Below are positions 53,702-64,000 of a DNA stretch of 64,000 nucleotides, piece after piece. Both the position numbers and the translations under genes were made by a program. Below the pieces are notes generated by a model. It made no database searches, was not told where the DNA came from, and saw only the letters and a program-made list of their open reading frames with translations. Every line of letters begins with the position of its first letter. The first letter of the stretch is position 1. The stretch spans positions 6,337,501 to 6,401,500 of the forward strand of contig NZ_JAUSYN010000002.1 of NCBI RefSeq assembly GCF_030816915.1, written 5' to 3'. Origin of the DNA: Streptomyces sp. B3I8 (GTDB taxonomy: Bacteria; Actinomycetota; Actinomycetes; Streptomycetales; Streptomycetaceae).

Positions 53702-54880
53702 ATGCTTTCGGGTCTCCGCGTCGTGAGCTTCACCCATTTCCTCCAGGGCCCCTCGACGAGCCAGCTACTGGCCGACCTCGGGGCCGAGGTCATCAAGGTC
53801 GAACCACCGAGCGGTGCCTTCGAGCGGAGTTGGTCGGGCCCCGACGCATACCTGGGTGACACCAGCGTCTTCTTCCTTCTCGGGAACCGGAACACCAAGA
53901 GCATCGCGGTCGACCTCAAGGCGCCGGAGTCGCGCGAGGCGCTCGACAGACTGCTGGCCACCGCCGACGTGGTGGTCGAGAACTTCCGGCCCGGCGCGAT
54001 GGACCGCCTGGGGTTCGGATACGAGCGGCTGAAGTCCCTGAACCCGCGGCTGGTCTACTGCTCCCTCTCGGGCTACGGCGCCGACGGGCCCTACCGTGAC
54101 CGGCCTGGTCAGGACGTCCTCATTCAGGCACTCTCGGGGCTGGCCGCAGCCACCGGGACCGCCGACGGGCCTCCCACGCCGGTGGGTGCGTCGCTCGTCG
54201 ATCAGCACGGCGCCGTCCTCGGAGCCATGGGCATCCTGGCCGCCCTGCAGGGGCGCGAACGTACGGGCGAGGGCTGCAAGGTCGAGAGCAACCTGCTGAA
54301 CGCGGCACTCGACCTGCAGATCGAACCGCTCGCCTACCATCTGAACGGCTTCAAGGGAGAGCGCAGCGCCTCCGGCGTCTCGTCCATGTACTACAAGGCT
54401 CCCTACGGCGTCTTCGCGACGGCGGACAGCCACCTCTGCGTCTCCCTCACCAGCCTCTCCGCCCTGCACACGCTCTTCGACGACCCATGGTTCGACGACA
54501 TCGCAGAAGACGAGTCCTACGCCCGCCGGGAGCACGTCAACGCGCGAGTCGCCAAGCACATGCGCGGGCGGACGACCGCGGACTGGACCGCCCGGCTGAC
54601 CGCCCACAAGATCTGGTTCTCACAGGTCAACACCTACGCCGACGTCGTCACGGATCCGCAGGTGGTCCACAACCGTTCGATCATCAGCTTCGAACACCCT
54701 GACGCGGGCACAGTCCGCGTGCTGGGCCACCCGGTCACCTATGACGGAGAGCGCCCTGGTGTCCGTGCCGTACCGCCCGCGCTCGGAGCGGACACCGCGA
54801 CGGTCCTGGAGTCGCTGGGCTACACCGCGCAGGAAATCGATGTCCTCGTACAGAAGGGGGCGCTGCACCGTGCCGACTGA
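53702..54880 (+). CDS. CaiB/BaiF-type (class III) CoA-transferase
   Basis: 392 aa from ATG 53702; ATG 53690, four codons upstream, is an alternative. Family marks: GLRVVSFTHFLQGPSTSQLL, LADLGAEVIKVEPPSG and the catalytic Asp near residue 167 (SLVDQHGAVLGAM). It transfers CoA between a carboxylic acid and an acyl-CoA. It heads an operon in which an enoyl-CoA hydratase overlaps its stop by 11 nt, so the pair activates and then hydrates an acid. The acid is unknown. Confidence 0.93.
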   Translation: MLSGLRVVSFTHFLQGPSTSQLLADLGAEVIKVEPPSGAFERSWSGPDAYLGDTSVFFLLGNRNTKSIAVDLKAPESREALDRLLATADVVVENFRPGAMDRLGFGYERLKSLNPRLVYCSLSGYGADGPYRDRPGQDVLIQALSGLAAATGTADGPPTPVGASLVDQHGAVLGAMGILAALQGRERTGEGCKVESNLLNAALDLQIEPLAYHLNGFKGERSASGVSSMYYKAPYGVFATADSHLCVSLTSLSALHTLFDDPWFDDIAEDESYARREHVNARVAKHMRGRTTADWTARLTAHKIWFSQVNTYADVVTDPQVVHNRSIISFEHPDAGTVRVLGHPVTYDGERPGVRAVPPALGADTATVLESLGYTAQEIDVLVQKGALHRAD

Positions 54881-55667
54881 GCGGACGAGCAGGCCCAGGA
54901 CCGAAGATCTGCCCGTTCTGACCGAGGTCCGCGACCAGACGCTGGCCATCCGGTTGAACCGGCCCCGCAAGTACAACGCGTTCAACACCGAGATGATCCA
55001 GCTGGTCACCTCGTCACTGCTCGACGCCGACGCGGACCCGGGCATACGTGCCGTGATCATCACCGGCAGCGGCCCCGCCTTCGCCGCCGGCGCCGACATC
55101 GGCGAGTACGCGAGCGTGGAAAGCGAGGAGTTCCAGGCGTTCACCACACGTGCCAATACCATGTGCGACACGATCGCCGGTCTCCGGCTCCCCGTCATCG
55201 CCGCCGTTCACGGCCTGGCTCTGGGAGGAGGCTTCGAGGTCGTGCTGAGCTGCGACCTGGTGGTGGCCGACAGCACAGCCTCTTTCGGCCTGCCGGAGAT
55301 CTCGCTGGGCCTGATGCCCGGTTGGGGAGGCACCCAGCGGCTGACCCGGCACGTGGGAATCAACCGCGCCAAGGAAATGATCATGACGGGTGCGCGGATC
55401 TCCAGCGAACGGGCCCACGCACTCGGCATTGTCACCCATGTCAGTGATGACGGCACCGCTCTCCTTCGCGCGCAGCACATCGCGGACGAGCTCGCGCGGG
55501 GACCGGCCCACGCGATCACGGCGATCAAGGCCGCCGTGGGGCACACCACCACCGCCGGGTTCACTGTCGAACAGCAGCACCTGCACGCCCTGTTCAACAC
55601 GGCCGACGCGCGGGAAGGCATCCGGGCCTTCGTCGAGAAACGTCCCGCGGAGTTCGGTGCACGCTGA
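54870..55667 (+). CDS. Enoyl-CoA hydratase/isomerase
   Basis: 265 aa from GTG 54870, which overlaps the CoA-transferase gene by 11 nt; AGGGGG is upstream. Crotonase-fold marks: GSGPAFAAGADIGEY (oxyanion hole), ALGGGFEVVLSCDLV and LPEISLGLMPGWGGTQRL, including the usual two glutamates of hydratases. It would hydrate the enoyl-CoA formed after the CoA-transferase step. It is followed 64 nt later by the LacI gene. Confidence 0.93.
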   Translation: MPTERTSRPRTEDLPVLTEVRDQTLAIRLNRPRKYNAFNTEMIQLVTSSLLDADADPGIRAVIITGSGPAFAAGADIGEYASVESEEFQAFTTRANTMCDTIAGLRLPVIAAVHGLALGGGFEVVLSCDLVVADSTASFGLPEISLGLMPGWGGTQRLTRHVGINRAKEMIMTGARISSERAHALGIVTHVSDDGTALLRAQHIADELARGPAHAITAIKAAVGHTTTAGFTVEQQHLHALFNTADAREGIRAFVEKRPAEFGAR

Positions 55668-55731
55668 TGTCTTCTCGGCCATGTCCCGACCACCGGGTTC
55701 GGGTCCAGCCGACTTGTAGGATGCCCTGACC

Positions 55732-56748
55732 ATGGCAGAACTCAAAGACGTCGCGGCGGCCGCCGGTGTATCCATATCGGTGGCCTCCCGCGTACTGACC
55801 GCGGACGCCAAGGCCCGGATCCATCCCGACACGCGTCAGCGGGTCCTGGCTGTCGCGGGGGAGATCGGGTACGTCCCGAGCCACCGTGCCCGCGCCCTGC
55901 GCATGTCCAGGGCCGGGGCCCTGGCGTTGATCGTCCCCGATGTCAACAACGCCGTCTTCGCGCCTTTGCTGGCCGGCGTGGACGAGGTCGCGACATCGCG
56001 GTCCGTGAGCGTACTGCTGGGACAGCTCGATGGCCCGCGGGCGGGAAAGCGTGAGTTGGATGCGCTCGTAGGGAAGGGCCGGGTCGACGGGGTGGTCCTC
56101 CAGCGGCGGGAGGACTTCACCGACCGCATGCTGGCATCGACCCTGGACACCGACGTACCCGTCGTACTGTTCAACTCCCGTCTGAAGGGCCGCACCGGTT
56201 CGGTGCTTCTCGACGACGTCGAAGCCGCGAGGATCGCCACCCGGCATCTGCTCGACCTCGGGCACGAGCACCTCGGATTCGTCGGCGGAACCGTTCGGCA
56301 TGACGCCGCGGCGCGCAGGCTCAAGGGTTTTCGGGCCGCCATGCGCGCTGCCGGGCGCTCCGTCGCCAAGTCCGACGTCGTCGCCGCGGGATGGGAGGCC
56401 GATGCGGGCATGGCTGCCGCGAAGCGACTGCTGGATGCGTCCTCACCTCCCACCGGCCTGGTGGTGGCCAGTGTGAACGCCGCTTTCGGCGCTGTTTCCT
56501 GCGCGAGCCGCGCCGGAATACGCGTTCCGGAGGAGCTCTCGGTGGTGGCTGTCCAAGACACCTGGATGGCCGAGGTGTACTGCCCGCCAGTGACAGTTGT
56601 ACGCATGCCGCTGCAAGAAGCGGGAGCCGCCGCCACGTCCATGCTGCTCGACCACATCGACGGAGCTCCCCTGGCTGACCTGGTGCTCCGCACACCGGTT
56701 CCGGAACTCGTGGTCCGCGGCACGACAGGGCGGCCGTCGACCGCGTGA
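55732..56748 (+). CDS. LacI-family transcriptional regulator
   Basis: 338 aa from ATG 55732. The LacI headpiece (LKDVAAAAGVSISVASRVLT) and hinge (ARALRMSRAGALALIVPDV) are followed by the effector domain (GHEHLGFVGGTVRHDAAARR, VPEELSVVAVQD). It closes the CoA-transferase operon and probably binds the two CAATCGATTG operators upstream of that operon. The effector is likely an acid or CoA ester handled by the pathway, which is inference. Confidence 0.92.
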   Translation: MAELKDVAAAAGVSISVASRVLTADAKARIHPDTRQRVLAVAGEIGYVPSHRARALRMSRAGALALIVPDVNNAVFAPLLAGVDEVATSRSVSVLLGQLDGPRAGKRELDALVGKGRVDGVVLQRREDFTDRMLASTLDTDVPVVLFNSRLKGRTGSVLLDDVEAARIATRHLLDLGHEHLGFVGGTVRHDAAARRLKGFRAAMRAAGRSVAKSDVVAAGWEADAGMAAAKRLLDASSPPTGLVVASVNAAFGAVSCASRAGIRVPEELSVVAVQDTWMAEVYCPPVTVVRMPLQEAGAAATSMLLDHIDGAPLADLVLRTPVPELVVRGTTGRPSTA

Positions 56749-56868
56749 GGCGGCCTGCGGCCCATGCCTGGGCGTGGGCTGAGCAACTGCCGTGGGACGC
56801 GCCGCCCGCCACCACGGCGAGAGGGCCGTCAGCGGGTACGGCGCTGAACGAAAAGCAGACGCCGCCGC

Positions 56869-57077
56869 GGAGACTTCGCTGTCCTGAAAGCAGAGACCGG
56901 AACGACCGCCTGGACACCCGGGCACAGGCTCGACAGGACGTTCTCCGCCGGATCGTGGAACATCACGACCGGGATCGGATCCACTCGACGATCGGCTGCA
57001 TCACGCCGTACCAGGAGAGGCTCCGCCGGCATCAACGACTGGGCCTCGCGGCACAAGACGGAAGTGTCGGGACCTGA
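56869..57077 (+). pseudogene. IS3-type transposase remnant, frameshifted
   Basis: The C-terminal end of an IS3-like OrfB is split over two frames: FAVLKAETGTTAW, then one base later TRAQARQDVLRRIVEHHDRD and RIHSTIGCITPYQERLRRHQ. Functional relatives read continuously through the W-x-TRAEAR and RxRxHSTIGY/SP region. The one-base shift and missing N-terminal part leave a fragment. It lies at the right edge of the accessory region. Confidence 0.75.
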
Positions 57078-57164
57078 GGGGTCACTTCAACGCGTCCCTG
57101 GTCCCCGCCGGCACTCACCGGACCGGTAGCCGGCCCGATGTCGCTGCTCAGTCGGCGCATGAAG

Positions 57165-57194
57165 GGCCGGGCGACTCCGCGGAGTCGCCCGGCC
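57165..57194 (-). terminator. Terminator of the DUF4916-like gene
   Basis: A perfect 14-bp stem GGCCGGGCGACTCC / GGAGTCGCCCGGCC around GC, 25 nt beyond the stop codon. Confidence 0.8.
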
Positions 57195-57219
57195 TCTTCG
57201 TACCGTGTGCCGTACGTTC

Positions 57220-57756
57220 CTAGACCGCGCAGCCCACGTGCGCCAGTGCCTGCTTGAGCAGAATGCCCTGGCCGCCCGGCATCTCGTTCTGCACCATCGC
57301 GGAGACGGCCTCCTGGGGACTGAACCAGACCAGGTCCAGCGCGTCCTGCCGGGGCCGGCAGTCGCCCGTCACCGGGACGATGTAGGCGAGGGCCACGGCG
57401 TGCTGACGCGGGTCGTGGAACGGGGTGATGCCCTGCGTCGGGAAGTACTCGGCGACGGTGAAGGGCTGCAGCGAGGCGGGGACCCGGGGCAGGGCCACCG
57501 GGCCGAGGTCCTTCTCCAGGTGCCGCAGCAGCGCGTCGCGCACGCGTTCGTGGTGCAGGACGCGGCCGGAGACGAGGGTGCGGCTGACCGTGCCGTCGGG
57601 GCCGATGCGCAGCAGCAGTCCGATGCTGGTGACTTCACCGCTGTCGTCGACGCGGACCGGTACCGCCTCGACGTAGAGGATCGGCATCTGGGCGCGCGCC
57701 TGCTCGAGGTCGTCGGAGGACAGCCAGCCGGGCGTGGTTTCGGTCGTGTCGGACAT
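57220..57756 (-). CDS. NUDIX-superfamily protein, DUF4916-like
   Basis: 178 aa from ATG 57756. The fold resembles the DUF4916/NUDIX group in actinobacteria (ILYVEAVPVRVDDSGEVTSI, FHDPRQHAVALAYIVPVTGD, LDLVWFSPQEAVSAMV). The canonical Nudix box (GX5EX7REUXEEXGU) is not evident, so pyrophosphohydrolase activity is doubtful. It stands alone between the IS3 remnant and icd, 186 nt from the icd stop. Confidence 0.8.
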   Translation of the reverse strand: MSDTTETTPGWLSSDDLEQARAQMPILYVEAVPVRVDDSGEVTSIGLLLRIGPDGTVSRTLVSGRVLHHERVRDALLRHLEKDLGPVALPRVPASLQPFTVAEYFPTQGITPFHDPRQHAVALAYIVPVTGDCRPRQDALDLVWFSPQEAVSAMVQNEMPGGQGILLKQALAHVGCAV

Positions 57757-57878
57757 TGGCCGATCATACCGAGCGTTCCGCGGGGCCCGGCGGTCGCGCC
57801 CGAGAGCCGCCGTGCCGGTGATGGTGACGGTGGTGGGGGCTTGTCGGCGGGTACGGGCGGTCCGTGGGGCCCCGCGCG

Positions 57879-57911
57879 GTTCCCCGCGCCCCTGTTCAGG
57901 GCGCGGGGAAC
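57879..57911 (-). terminator. Terminator of icd
   Basis: A near-perfect stem GTTCCCCGCGCCCCTG / CAGGGCGCGGGGAAC, 32 nt beyond the icd stop. Its arms match the repeat family seen at 8306-8337 and 60332-60399. Confidence 0.75.
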
Positions 57912-57942
57912 GTGGCGAAGCCGACTGCGCCGGCGACTCCGG

Positions 57943-60687
<2,745 letters not shown>

Positions 60688-60742
60688 TCATCCGGCCGTC
60701 GGCGGAACCCGCCGCCGCACCCTTCGCCCCCGGAGGCGAGCG

Positions 60743-61852
60743 GTGAACCGGGCGCTCACTCTGGACGATCTTGTCGTGGCCGGGATCGCCCTGGTCACGG
60801 GGTTGCTCGCCGGGTTTCTGCTACGGCTGCTGCTGCGCTGGCTCGGCAAGCACGCCGGACGGACCCGCTGGCGCGGCGACGACGTGGTCGTCGACGCCCT
60901 GCGCACCATCGTGCCGTGGACCGCGGTCGTCGGCGGCGCGGCGGTCGCCGCCGCGGCGCTGCCGCTCACCGGTGGCGTGAGCCACCATGTCGACCAGGCG
61001 CTGACCGTGCTGCTCATCGCCGTCGCCACGGCGACGGCGGCGCGCGTGATCAGCGGTCTGGTACAGGCGGTCACGCAATCCCGGTCCGGGGTCGCGGGTT
61101 CGGCCACGATCTTCGTCAACATCACCCGGGTGGTGGTGCTGGCGATCGGCTTCCTGGTGATGCTGCAGACGCTGGGCGTCTCGATAGCGCCGATGCTGAC
61201 CGCGCTGGGCGTCGGCGGTCTGGCCGTCGCGCTCGCCCTCCAGGACACCCTCGCCAACCTCTTCGCGGGCGTCCACATCCTCGCCTCCAAGACCGTCCAG
61301 CCCGGTGACTACATCCGGCTCAGCAGCGGCGAGGAGGGGTATGTCGTCGACATCAACTGGCGGCAGACGACCGTCCGCCAGCTCTCCAACAACCTCGTCG
61401 TGATACCCAACGGGCAGCTCGCCAAGGCGAACATGACCAACTTCACCAAGCCCGAGCAGGACCTGACGGTCCTGGTGCAGGTCGGGGTCGGGTACGAGAG
61501 CGACCTGGAGCACGTGGAGCGGGTCACCCTCGAGGTGGTCGCGGAGGTGATGACCGGCATCGCGGGGGCGCTGCCGGAACACGAGCCCGCGGTGCGGTTC
61601 CACACCTTCGGGGACTCGCGGATCGGGTTCACGGTGATCCTCGGGGTCGCGGAGTTCAGCGACCAGTACCGGATCAAGCACGAGTTCATCAAGCGGCTGC
61701 ACGCGCGCTACCAGCTCGAAGGCATCAGGATCCCGGCGCCGACGCGGACGGTGGCGCTGCAGGGACAGGCACCGCAGCCGGGTCTGGTCGGGCTCCCGCA
61801 GCAGTGGGCGGGACGGCCGGCGGCGGAGGAGCCGACGGGCCGGGGGCACTGA
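60743..61852 (+). CDS. MscS-family mechanosensitive channel
   Basis: 369 aa from GTG 60743, GGAGG 7 nt upstream. Four hydrophobic segments precede the MscS pore/beta-domain core (LGVGGLAVALALQDTLANLF, ILASKTVQPGDYIRLSSGEE, NNLVVIPNGQLAKANMTNFT). It forms a ring in the cytoplasmic membrane that opens under tension and releases ions and osmolytes. The last 30 residues are a Pro/Gly-rich tail. Confidence 0.93.
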   Translation: MNRALTLDDLVVAGIALVTGLLAGFLLRLLLRWLGKHAGRTRWRGDDVVVDALRTIVPWTAVVGGAAVAAAALPLTGGVSHHVDQALTVLLIAVATATAARVISGLVQAVTQSRSGVAGSATIFVNITRVVVLAIGFLVMLQTLGVSIAPMLTALGVGGLAVALALQDTLANLFAGVHILASKTVQPGDYIRLSSGEEGYVVDINWRQTTVRQLSNNLVVIPNGQLAKANMTNFTKPEQDLTVLVQVGVGYESDLEHVERVTLEVVAEVMTGIAGALPEHEPAVRFHTFGDSRIGFTVILGVAEFSDQYRIKHEFIKRLHARYQLEGIRIPAPTRTVALQGQAPQPGLVGLPQQWAGRPAAEEPTGRGH

Positions 61853-61906
61853 CCGGGAGGCCGGTGGACCCCACGGAGTCCGCCGGCCCTGCCACCCGGC
61901 CGCGGG

Positions 61907-62785
61907 TCATCCGGTTCCGCCCCCTCGCCCCGCCAGCTCCTGTGTCCCCACCACCTCCAGCAGGTCCAGCAGGTCCGCGCTGTCCGTGCCGACCGCCGGG
62001 GTGAACCACAGCAGCCGCTGCCGACCGTCCTCGCTGAACAGATTGAGGCAGTTGACCTCCAGCAGGCCGAGTACCGGATGGTTCAGCCGCTTGCGGTCCT
62101 TGCGCCGGAACGCCACGTCGTGCTCGTCCCACAGCCGGGCGAACTCGGGGGAGAGGCCGAGCAGCGTACGGATCAGTTCCCGGGCCTCGCCGTCCCTCGC
62201 GTCCCGCCGGGCGGCGGCCGCGCGCAGGTCGGCGACGAAGGACCGGGACTGTGCCGCGTGATCCTCCTCGGGATACATCGCCCGGGCCTCCGGCTCGGTG
62301 AACCACCGGTGCACGAAGCTGGCCCGGGCGCCCCGCAACCCGCTCTGGTCCCCGAGCAGGGCCACCGCGAGCGGGTTCTGGACGAGGGTGACGTGCAGGT
62401 CGGTGATGACCTGCGCCGGCGTCGACGGCATCCGCTGGATCAGGTCCAGCATGCCGGGGTGCACATGCGACACGGGACCCGAGTTCGGCGGCACCGGCCG
62501 GTCGGCCAGGTGATACAGGTGGTCGCGCTCGTCGGCGGTCAGGCGCAGCGCCCTGGCCAGGGCCGCGATCATCTGCGCGGACGGCTGCGACCCGGCCCCC
62601 CGTTCGAGCTCGTTGTAGTAGTCCACGGACGCCCCGGCGAGCTGGGCGACCTCGTCGCGCCGCAGTCCCGGCACCCGGCGCCGGGGCCCCGTCGGGAGCC
62701 CCACGTCGCCGGGTTTGATCCGCGCCCGCCGGGACCGCAGGAACACTCCCAGCTCGGTGTACTTCGCAGAACCCATGAGGTCCAT
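61907..62785 (-). CDS. XRE-family regulator with MLTR/MmyB-like ligand domain
   Basis: 292 aa from ATG 62785; ATG 62776 is equally possible, as neither has a strong Shine-Dalgarno. The helix-turn-helix covers about residues 10-70 (VFLRSRRARIKPGDVGLPTG, LRRDEVAQLAGASVDYYNEL), and the rest is the MmyB-like (MLTR) ligand-binding domain (VQNPLAVALLGDQS, WDEHDVAFRRKDRKRLNHPV). In this common Streptomyces layout it is divergent from an SDR operon, 77 nt away, and likely regulates it. Confidence 0.9.
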   Translation of the reverse strand: MDLMGSAKYTELGVFLRSRRARIKPGDVGLPTGPRRRVPGLRRDEVAQLAGASVDYYNELERGAGSQPSAQMIAALARALRLTADERDHLYHLADRPVPPNSGPVSHVHPGMLDLIQRMPSTPAQVITDLHVTLVQNPLAVALLGDQSGLRGARASFVHRWFTEPEARAMYPEEDHAAQSRSFVADLRAAAARRDARDGEARELIRTLLGLSPEFARLWDEHDVAFRRKDRKRLNHPVLGLLEVNCLNLFSEDGRQRLLWFTPAVGTDSADLLDLLEVVGTQELAGRGGGTG

Positions 62786-62862
62786 TGTGTGCGCGGACGG
62801 GACCGGGACACAGGGGACGGCGTCCCCTGGCTCCGCCGGCCGGGGGCGCGCACGCTGGAGAC

Positions 62863-63624
62863 ATGAACACGAGCACCTCACCTCAGCAGGGGAACACCAC
62901 CCGGGTCGCCGTCGTCACCGGCGGCTCCCGCGGCATCGGCCGCGCCGTCGCCCGGGAACTCGCCGGGGACGGGTTGGCCGTGGTGGTGAACTACGCCAGT
63001 GACGAGGGCGCCGCCAAGGAGGTGGTGGCCGAGATCACCGCCGACGGCGGGCGGGCGATCGCCGTACGGGCCGACGTGGCGGACGAGCAGGAGGTCGCCG
63101 CGCTCTTCGACCGGGCGGAGCGGGAGTACGGCGGGGTCGACGTCGTCGTCAACTGCGCCGGCCGGATGGCCCTGGCCCCCGTCGCCGAACTCGACCTGGC
63201 CGTCCTGGACGCCCTGCACCGCACCAACATCCGCGGCACCTTCGTCGTCGCCCAGCAGGCCGCGCGCCGGCTGCGGGCGGGCGGCGCGTTCGTCGGCTTC
63301 TCCACCTCCGTGGTGGGCACGCAGTTCCCCTCCTACGGCGCGTACGCGGCGAGCAAGGGGGCCGTCGAGGCGCTGACCCTGATCCTCGCCCGCGAACTGC
63401 GCGGCCGGGACATCACCGTGAACACGGTCGCCCCGGGCCCCACGGCCACGGACCTCTTCCTGGACGGCAAGACGGAGGAGGAGGTCGAGCGGCTCGCCAA
63501 GGTCCCGCCGCTGGAGCGGCTGGGCACTCCTCAGGACATCGCCCGCGTGGTCGCCTTCCTGGCCGGCCCCCAGGGCCGCTGGGTGAACGGCCAGATCCTG
63601 CGCGCCAACGGGGGCATGGTGTGA
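62863..63624 (+). CDS. Short-chain dehydrogenase/reductase
   Basis: 253 aa from ATG 62863, GGAG 4 nt upstream. Classical SDR: VTGGSRGIGRAVA, NCAG, catalytic Ser in VGFSTSVVG and the YxxxK pair in AYAASKGA. Oxidoreductase of unknown substrate. Its stop overlaps the GTG of the next SDR gene (GTGA), so the pair is translationally coupled. Confidence 0.92.
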   Translation: MNTSTSPQQGNTTRVAVVTGGSRGIGRAVARELAGDGLAVVVNYASDEGAAKEVVAEITADGGRAIAVRADVADEQEVAALFDRAEREYGGVDVVVNCAGRMALAPVAELDLAVLDALHRTNIRGTFVVAQQAARRLRAGGAFVGFSTSVVGTQFPSYGAYAASKGAVEALTLILARELRGRDITVNTVAPGPTATDLFLDGKTEEEVERLAKVPPLERLGTPQDIARVVAFLAGPQGRWVNGQILRANGGMV

Positions 63625-64000
63625 GCGGCCCTCCGAGCAGTACTCCGAGCGACTCTCCGAGCGGTTCTCCAGGCAGCCCTCCCCAGGTCGTGGTCGTCAC
63701 CGGCGCGTCCAGCGGGTTCGGCAACCTCACCGCCCGGGCCCTGGCCGAGGCCGGGCACGTGGTCCACGCGGGCATGCGCGCCACCACCGGCCGCAACGCC
63801 CCCGCCGCGGCCGCCCTCGACGCGTTCGGCAGGGAGCGCGGGCTGCGCGTCTCGGCGATCGAGATGGACGTCCAGGACCAGGCGTCCGTCGACGCCGCAG
63901 TGGCACGGATCGAGGCCGAGCGGGGACGCCTCGACGTCGTGGTGCACAACGCCGGCCACATGGTCCTCGGGCCGACCGAGGCGTTCACCCCCGAGCAACT
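63621..64000 (+). CDS. Second SDR, cut by right edge
   Basis: At least 126 residues from GTG 63621, overlapping the preceding stop by 4 nt. Residues 2-20 are a Ser/Pro-rich repeat (PPSSTPSDSPSGSPGSPP) not usual in SDRs; an internal start near 63,700 cannot be ruled out. Then VVVVTGASSGFGNLTARALA, the acidic DxxD region VSAIEMDVQDQASV and LDVVVHNAGHMV. The C-terminal catalytic part is outside the window. Confidence 0.85.
   Translation, partial: MSGPPSSTPSDSPSGSPGSPPQVVVVTGASSGFGNLTARALAEAGHVVHAGMRATTGRNAPAAAALDAFGRERGLRVSAIEMDVQDQASVDAAVARIEAERGRLDVVVHNAGHMVLGPTEAFTPEQ

Noticed and set aside
56749..57219. Search for the tRNA-Pro 3' end as a right attachment site of the island
   Set aside because: No match to the terminal tRNA sequence (TTCAAATCCTGTCGTCCCGA) was seen here or elsewhere beyond copy 3.

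Overview
The window is a 64 kb piece of a Streptomyces (or close actinobacterial) chromosome. The support is very high GC with strong third-position bias, frequent GTG starts, long antisense shadow frames, a conservon (cvnABCD) operon, a monomeric isocitrate dehydrogenase, and tRNA genes without an encoded CCA.

Layout. 0-9.7 kb is core-like: a PAS protein cut by the left edge, a conservon signalling operon with a fifth GAF gene, the threonine-to-glycine pair tdh-kbl, a LysR regulator and a YjbR-like protein. At 9.8, 21.3 and 29.9 kb lie three identical tRNA-Pro(GGG) genes, each with its own terminator, that divide the left half into blocks. Block 1 (10.4-21.2 kb) holds an ABC exporter, a FAD/Rieske oxidoreductase, a stress group (large catalase, DUF3140 protein, Dps), a TauE/SafE permease, convergent cobK and cobF, and a DUF309 protein. 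Block 2 (21.8-29.8 kb) holds a 1143-residue membrane-anchored STAND/NACHT-like NTPase and a catabolic operon (PhyH dioxygenase, SDR, Gfo/Idh/MocA dehydrogenase) divergent from a LacI-type regulator.

Directly after the third tRNA-Pro is a decayed tyrosine-recombinase remnant whose catalytic Tyr is replaced by Cys. It opens an accessory metabolic region (about 30-57 kb) of four sub-clusters: (A) MHS-type transporter, IlvD/Edd dehydratase and FAD oxidoreductase under a divergent GntR regulator; (B) RidA, esterase, FUSC-type exporter and two paralogous metallo-beta-lactamase-fold hydrolases (one cytosolic, one with a Tat signal), whose upstream regions share five copies of an oriented palindromic motif (consensus GTATNCGTCACGTGACTG); (C) a D-amino-acid module with N-acyl-D-amino-acid deacylase, MFS transporter, DadA-like dehydrogenase, a double-length Lrp/AsnC regulator and a PucR-type regulator; (D) a CoA-transferase, enoyl-CoA hydratase and LacI operon preceded by two LacI-type operators 82 bp apart. 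A 186 bp MITE-like element and an IS3-type transposase remnant, the latter at the right edge, mark past mobile activity.

57.2-64 kb returns to core-like genes: a DUF4916/NUDIX-type protein, icd, an MscS channel, an XRE/MLTR regulator and two SDR genes, the last cut by the right edge. The strongest candidates for something undescribed are the shared motif of sub-cluster B and the STAND-like NTPase in the tRNA-flanked slot.
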